DNA of 64,000 bases. It comes from Amphirosellinia nigrospora. Taxonomy: Eukaryota > Ascomycota > Sordariomycetes > Xylariales > Xylariaceae. Position 1 is the first letter of the stretch. The number at the start of each line of letters is the position of its first letter. The notes beneath the pieces are model-generated. The model was not told the DNA's origin and searched no databases. It was given only the letters and a program-made list of their open reading frames with translations. Where the stretch lies: contig SCHM01000003.1 in NCBI GenBank assembly GCA_004123355.1, positions 434,001-498,000 of the forward strand. Reading direction: 5' to 3'. The translations under genes were made by a program, and so were the position numbers. Below, piece after piece: positions 58,356-64,000 of this stretch.

Positions 58356-60539
58356 CTACTCGAGCTGGCCGATCCCGAGGTGCTCGGGGTCGGCCTTGAC
58401 GATGCGAATGGTGTTGGTGTTGCCCATGCCACCTCTCCAGCCCTGAACGACGACAACGGCGTCGCCCCGGGTCAGAACGTTCAGCTTGAGCGCATTCTGG
58501 ATACCCCAGCCAATTCGCTTGTCCACATCCTCTTGCCAGTTGACTTTGTCAAAATCGGGCTTCTTCTCGGGAAGAGGAACGGGTAGACACCACGATACAG
58601 GTGAGCATACCGACTGGCGCTGGGAGTACGGGTCACCATAAAAATGGGGCAGACGGGTCGGTATTTGCTCAGCAGTCGAGCCGAGTCACCTGATGTGGAG
58701 AGAACGATGATGCCACCGGCGTTCAAGTCGAGAGAGGCTCGTACGGCGGCCATGGCAACCGACTCGACCACCGAAACAGGTCGCTTCGCGATGGAGCAAA
58801 GCTCCTCGAAGTGGCTGATATAAGGGATCGAGTTCTCGGCCTTGACACAGGCTTCGTGCATCTCTCTCACAGCCTTGTCAGGGTAGGAACCCTTGGCAGT
58901 CTCACCCTAAATGGAAGAGCGGTTAGAAGAAGGCAACATGAAAAAGGAAATATTTAGAGGACCCATGCGACACGGCGCTTAGATCAGAGGTGGATCACTG
59001 ATACACAGTGAAATACTTCAACGTGTCTTGAAAAGGGGTCCAAGATTTTTGTATACTTACAGACAACATGACACAGTCGGCGCCATCCGTGATGGCATTT
59101 CCCACGTCGGACACCTCAGCACGTGTCGGCGGGGGTTCTTGATCATACTCTCGAGCTATTTCCATGTAAGTACGGGTACTCAGGAGGATAGATCGGCAAT
59201 GAAATGAAAATGAGTCGAACCATTTGTGTAGCGCAAATGACGGGCTTGCCGGCAATATTGCACATGGCAATGAGTTTCTTTTGCGCCGAGAACACCTCGG
59301 AAGCGGGAATCTCAATACCCAGGTCACCACGGGCCACCATAACACCGTCTGTCTCACGAAGAATCTCGCGGAAGTTGTTCAGGCCTTGTCGGTTTTCGAT
59401 CTTGGCAATAATCTGGATGTGCTTGCCCTCCTCGCCAAGAACCTCTCGAATATCACGGATATCTTGGCCACGGCGGATGAAGGAAGCGAACACCATGTCG
59501 ACATTGTTCTTGACACCAAACCTTAAGTCGTTCTTGTCTTTCTCCGAGAGAGCAGGTAGATCAACGTCAGTGTCGGGTAAGTTGACGCCCTTTCGCGAAC
59601 TGATGAAACCGTTGTTGAGAGCCTTGACCTCGACGGTCTTGTCATTGATAACCTTGACGACCTCAAAAGCGAGAATACCGTCGTCGACATAGATGATTTT
59701 TCCAGGTGAGATGACCTTTGTGATGTTCTTATAGTCGACATACCTGGTGATCGTAGTTTAGCTCAACGCTGCCGAGATAGAGAGTCTCGTGAAGACGTAC
59801 ATGTTCTTGGTGTCACAGGCGGTCGCATATTGCTCATCCGTGGTGAAGTTCATGATGGTCCCTGCAGACAGGGGAAGATCCTCGTCTCCCTTAGTATTAC
59901 CGGTGCGAATTTCGGGGCCTTTGGTATCTAAGGCAATGGCAACGGGGCGTCCTGCCTTGGACTTCTCGGCCTCTCGGGCATTGTCAATGACAGATTGGTG
60001 GTACTCTAAAAATATGTGGTCATCAGTACTCCGCGCCTATAGTTGTTAATGGTTTCTTTATGGGTCCGTACCGTACTGCAACACTTGAGTTAGTTACTGC
60101 CATATAGAGGGTGATTTATGATGAGAATCGACTTCCGGGCGCTCTATTATTCTGAAAAGGGAATCTTATGCTCTGAAAATTTCAAGACAGGAAGAAAATG
60201 ATTCCGAGAAGTACGTACCGAGCCGTGCGAAAAATTCATTCGCACCACGTTTAAACCGGCCTCTCGTAAAGATTGAATCGCTTCGACTGAGTTTGTCTTG
60301 GGACCTGGAACACTCGGAGTTAGTCATCACCATTTTGAGCGTGACTATGCGTGTTTACAAAGCAAATAGCTCTGAGAATCGCTATGCTTACCAATTGTAC
60401 AGATAATAGAAGACCGTCGAACATTGTGCTCGGGCGAGTAGGCGGTGTCAAGGGCGGCGAGCCACTGAATCTTGTTGTTGCCGACATTGATGTGGTCGAG
60501 GGCACTGGTCGCAATGGACTGTCTTCGCTTGTGAGCCAT
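58356..60539 (-). CDS. Pyruvate kinase
   Basis: Last step of glycolysis, phosphoenolpyruvate plus ADP to pyruvate plus ATP, cytosolic. Motifs: [108 protein letters not shown] and GETAKGSYP. The C-terminus [20 protein letters not shown] contains the allosteric loop. Exons: 60392-60539, 60219-60304, 60072-60075 (a 4-nt microexon, inferred), 59801-60005, 59221-59743, 59061-59155 and 58356-58906; about 537 residues. The 4-nt exon supplies the missing bases for the universal SYEYH sequence. Two single-base deletions are apparent: near 59129 (NPRP/TRAE) and in the GGG at 58569-58571 (LFPE/KKPDF). A glycolytic enzyme would not be lost, which argues for sequencing indels. Confidence 0.95.
60072..60075 (-). 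other. Candidate 4-nt microexon of pyruvate kinase
   Basis: On the minus strand the sequence reads ttgcag|TACG|gtacgg, with a good acceptor and a usable donor around four bases. TACG followed by the next exon's AGTACCAC gives Tyr-Glu-Tyr-His after His-Gly-Ser, as in other pyruvate kinases. Without it, using the nearest acceptor, the frame would be lost; an alternative acceptor two bases on would keep frame but drop two conserved residues. Confidence 0.6.
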
Positions 60540-62145
60540 TGTAAGCAGGAGGTCGTTGTTGTCGTGTTAAGAGTTGGGATTCAGGCTGGCCAAGAATAAG
60601 TTAATAAATACGTCGACGTTAAATAACATCTAGTGGGTAATATGAGATCACCAAGGTAGTTTCAAAGAAAGCAACCGTTGAAGGAAACGAGCAATAGAAC
60701 AAGAACCATAATTGTATATCCCAGAATTATTGAAAAGCGCCTCTTTCTGAAACTCGATCCCAATGGGTTGATCGAGTATAAACGAGCAAAGAGAGCATTC
60801 CGCACATATGCATATACCTCACCCCGGGAAGCCCGACAGCAGCAGAGTCACGTCATACGACAGCAGAAACACCGGATACCGAGTGAGACCCTCCACGAGC
60901 TAACTCACGATACAGGCCAGTGACGCCCGTGATCGGCCTGTTGCTAGCCCGCACGTGGAGCAAGCCTTGGAACAGAGCAACTGAAGGTCTACTCGTCCCG
61001 ATGGCTCACGTCGTACGACTCGAGTCCCACGTTCTCAGACTGTGCTGGGGATAGGCAGGCCATGATTGGCATGGCACACAATAGAAAACGCCAGATCAGA
61101 TCAACATCGAGATTCACATACCTTGGCCGATTGCTAGGTCCGGTGGTCAGGAATCGTACAATCCCAAGACTTGGTGGAGAGATGTTCGACTCGCAACTGT
61201 CGAACAGAAGTGGAAGAGCGTAGGTGAGGGTAGGAGGGCGATGCCGAGATAAATATTGAGTGATGAGGATGAGGGATGAGGGAATTCTCGACGACAGGAA
61301 ATTCCAGATATCGATCAAGTCTCCCGGCCAGTAGTCCGTCTTTCCAATGGTACCTTAGGAAGCTTGGTAGGTAGTAAGGATGCGGTTGGAGGGTCCGGAC
61401 CGGAAAAAGTGCCTCAGAGGTATTATGCAAAGCCCAACCACATCCCACCAAAACGTTAGGGGACCCCTCCAACAAAAGCAGGAGAAGATGACCCCTCAGC
61501 AGGCTCAGCAACGGCATCACCCAGCAATCCAGGATGCCCCTCACATAGCCCCCAACAACCCTCACTGACCAGTAAAATGGAACCGTGTAGTGCTGACAGC
61601 CCCGCCATTGGCAGAAACCTGGTACAGCATGGTTGCGCGAAGTGGGGTGCTGTCTTGGCAGGATCTGATAAGACTGGGCTGATAAGAGCCTTGGAAGTAC
61701 TGTTTGTTAGGAGAACTGCTTCGGTGACTAAGGTAAGCCGCGCTAAATAAATAACCCCGAGCGCTGCCGAGCGGCAGCTGCAGACTCCTTCCACCGCCCA
61801 GCCTTTCGAGTTTTGGCGCCAAGCGGGGGTACGGGGCCTCCGCTTTACCGCATGTGGCCTGGCTCCGAGTCTGTCTGTCAGAGGAACACCTGCAGCTTGC
61901 AGTGCACATATGATCCGCTGTTACCTGATCGTCGACACCTTCTTCCCACCGACTATCCTCCAATCATCTCCGACACGACCACGAAACACGCCATACCTAT
62001 TGAGCGCACACGACCAGTCTGGAACTCGTCATCCTCCCTGCGCCTGCGAAAAAGTCTGTCAACCCGTTCGCCGAGTCTTTTTTTCCTTTCTGCAACACGA
62101 CCTATCGACCCGACCAAATAAAACAAACTCGAACCCGCAGTCAAG
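60540..62145. promoter_or_regulatory. Divergent spacer pyruvate kinase / DUF1748
   Basis: The 1.6 kb must contain the strong glycolytic promoter on the left and a CT-rich leader for the small gene on the right. No further gene is supported; overlapping frames at 61134-61963 look like chance. Confidence 0.4.
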
Positions 62146-62704
62146 ATGGTTGTAAGTGCTCTCCCCCAGCCTACACCGATCCCTCGAACAGGCCTCGCAC
62201 TCGTGGCCTCCCGTGTTGGCCGAACACGCTGAATTCTGAAACATGTGTTTGCTATCAGCTCCTCAACTTACTGACATTTGGCCTCTGGGAAAGCTCGGAC
62301 GACTAGGCCACTATGCCTTGGATGCCGTCCTCAGTACGTTTGTCCCCTCCACTACCACATCTCTATCATTTTTGGTTAACACGGCTCTCGCTCACAGTCT
62401 CGACCATACTTGCCGGCATGCGACGTTCGACCGGTCTCACGTAAGTTGTCCCGCGATCCCCGTCCCGTCGATGCTTCGAACGACGCGGCGAAGAGAGAGA
62501 GAAAAGGGCACCCGTAGTTGCAGAGGATGGAAGCTGACTAGGAGCCCATGGTCCACGCGATGCAGTGTCAAGAGTGAGCGCATAACGGGCGAGAACGGCG
62601 AGATGAACAAATGGGTAACCAAGTACCTCGGTGTCGGCGAGTGGGTGCTGGATCAGTCGGTGGCATTCGCCGGGACCAGCAAGTACTTCGAACGCTCCCG
62701 ATAG
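62146..62704 (+). CDS. DUF1748 small mitochondrial-type protein
   Basis: Conserved fungal protein of 75 residues, with a hydrophobic N-terminal half. Exons: 62146-62151 (six bases, Met-Val only), 62294-62333, 62398-62440 and 62566-62704. The product reads MVLGRLGHYALDAVLISTIL, AGMRRSTGLTVKSERITG, then KWVTKYLGVGEWVLDQSVAF and AGTSKYFERSR. This matches the family pattern of an amphipathic first helix, TGL, and the YLGVGE...FDxSV ending. Yeast relatives are small proteins associated with mitochondria; biochemical function is unknown. Phases of all junctions agree and there is no frame break. The first acceptor (gggaaag|CTCGG) was chosen because an earlier one would insert a stop. Confidence 0.9.
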
Positions 62705-64000
62705 CCTCACGCCATGCCACGCCACACCATATTACCTCTTGAAATAGACTGAACAAAGAGACGACGAATAGACGGATACGACGATGACGACCGAACATGG
62801 AAAAACCCTCTTCACATTTCTCTCACTGTATGACTGGGCCTCAACTCGAACCCTTCCTACGACTCAAAAAGCTAGGTCGAGCTAGCTCATTCTGACTTCC
62901 GACATCCTATCCCAAGTTGGTGGAATGAGTCCCAAGCGGCGTATCATGTCGGAGGATGCTGGCATGGAGCTTTTTGCATACGACAAGGGTAAACGAGACA
63001 ACAAAGAGGTTCCTTCTCAACTCATATTTTCTCTACACCTTCATATTTGCATGCGAAGGTTTTTTTTTCTGTTATGCGTCCCTCTTACTTCAGAGCTTGC
63101 TTGTTTGGCGTTTCACGGGCTTGAATCCGGGGAAGATATGTAGTTCTGGATGTAGTGCCGCTTCTTCAACCGAATATACATACTTGTTCGACCCCGCGAG
63201 TCCGAAACCTTATTCTTCATGATTTAGATATATGTGCAAAACAGAGAGATAGACAAAAAAAATCAGTAGAGAGTCGGCATACATCGTAAAACTACTGTCC
63301 TCTTGCGCTTCTTAGATACTTACCTGAGTAGTGCGAGGCGAGGTACTGGTCCCGCATTTCGCCGAATAGCCGAGCTTTACCGACGCAACTTCTAGCGGGA
63401 GACCTCCGCTCGTCCGCCGCCTAGATGCTAGGAGCTTGGTATCTTGGAGATATAGAAGGAAGAACAGGAATCGTAATGTAGAGGGGTGGAATCTAGAAGC
63501 GAAAGCGATGGAAGAGGCCAAGGACTGCCTTTGTGAGACCGAGATGACGGTATCTGGCGAGTAAGAACATGAATATGTAAGCTATACACTTCATAATATT
63601 AAACTCAAGAAGACGGTACGCAGGTAGCGCGAGATGCAACGGACGGTATACATATACGTATAGCGTGTCAGTGCCAATAGTCCAGTCGTGTATTCCATGA
63701 TCTTACTCTGTATGTGCATAGATGCGAACTACTTACCGAAAATGGGCAGTTGGACGATTACACACGCACAAGTGGGATACTTGGGAGTTCCTGATGTGTT
63801 CGTGGTTGATATGATACATAAGTGACTGAAATACCTAAGCACGCATACACATACATCCGCTCAAAGACAAAACCACGCCTATACCAAGGTGTATATATGT
63901 GTAGACCAGATAGTACGGTCAATATAATCTCCTACTGTGAAACATGATATTCATACTGCCACCCCCTGCCCTGCCTAGTACTCCGATGCCGTCCAAAGGG
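62705..64000. other. Right-edge spacer
   Basis: Contains the 3' flank of the DUF1748 gene. Short frames near 62925-63222 and 63312-63521 lack any family signal. Nothing else is seen. Confidence 0.5.

Noticed and set aside
62243-62704. Single long frame of 153 codons covering the DUF1748 locus
   Set aside because: Only its last 45 codons match the family. Spliced exons 62146-62704 give the complete 75-residue protein with consistent phases.

Overview
The window is nuclear DNA of a filamentous ascomycete (Pezizomycotina, probably a sordariomycete). Evidence: genes of 0.5-4 kb on both strands, many short GT-AG introns (mostly 50-150 nt), GC-rich coding sequence next to AT-richer spacers, and typical fungal families (secreted LPMO and glucuronoyl esterase, tyrosinase, NCS1 permease, DHA1 MFS pumps, F-box/ankyrin protein, DUF1748). 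Short TAGGTA/TACCTA islands are scattered in the spacers. No rRNA, tRNA, CRISPR or intact transposon was found.

Layout. 0-1.6 kb: 3' part missing from an MFS sugar transporter (minus). 1.6-7 kb: gene-poor. 7-18.2 kb: conserved genes, namely a Myb/SANT protein (+), haem A pathway farnesyltransferase COX10 (-), an NCS1 nucleobase permease (+) and mismatch-repair MSH6 (-). 19.8-21.2 kb: a protein with a faint Ulp1-like look (+). 21.2-26.2 kb: gene-poor, with a short foldback element. 26.2-33.7 kb: secreted and oxidative enzymes, namely tyrosinase (+), an NmrA/isoflavone-reductase-like protein (+), a CE15 glucuronoyl methylesterase (-) and an AA9 lytic polysaccharide monooxygenase (+). 34-38.7 kb: full-size ABCB/Ste6-like exporter (-). 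39.6-40.2 kb: PBDC1/Chp1 homologue (-). 41-54.6 kb: accessory metabolism, namely an FAD monooxygenase (+), a DHA1 pump (+), an AKR7 aldo-keto reductase (+), a second DHA1 pump (-) and an LCM-type methyltransferase (+), with an AT-rich relic at 48.4-49.1 kb. 55.6-57.3 kb: F-box/ankyrin protein (+). 58.4-60.5 kb: pyruvate kinase (-). 62.1-62.7 kb: DUF1748 mitochondrial-type small protein (+). The rest is spacer.

The genes do not form one pathway. CE15 and AA9 form a divergent pair suited to lignocellulose attack (the ester link between lignin and glucuronoxylan, and cellulose). The 41-54.6 kb set looks like tailoring and export functions, but no polyketide synthase, NRPS or terpene synthase is visible.

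The most consistent anomaly is that many otherwise well-conserved genes, including essential ones (COX10, pyruvate kinase, MSH6), change reading frame by single bases, mostly where one G or C seems missing from a short run. Neighbouring genes (CE15, tyrosinase, AKR7, one DHA1 pump, DUF1748) are perfectly open. I read this chiefly as uncorrected indel error in the assembly, so the broken genes are reported as genes, not pseudogenes. Their coordinates cover the whole locus, with introns and breaks described in the text.
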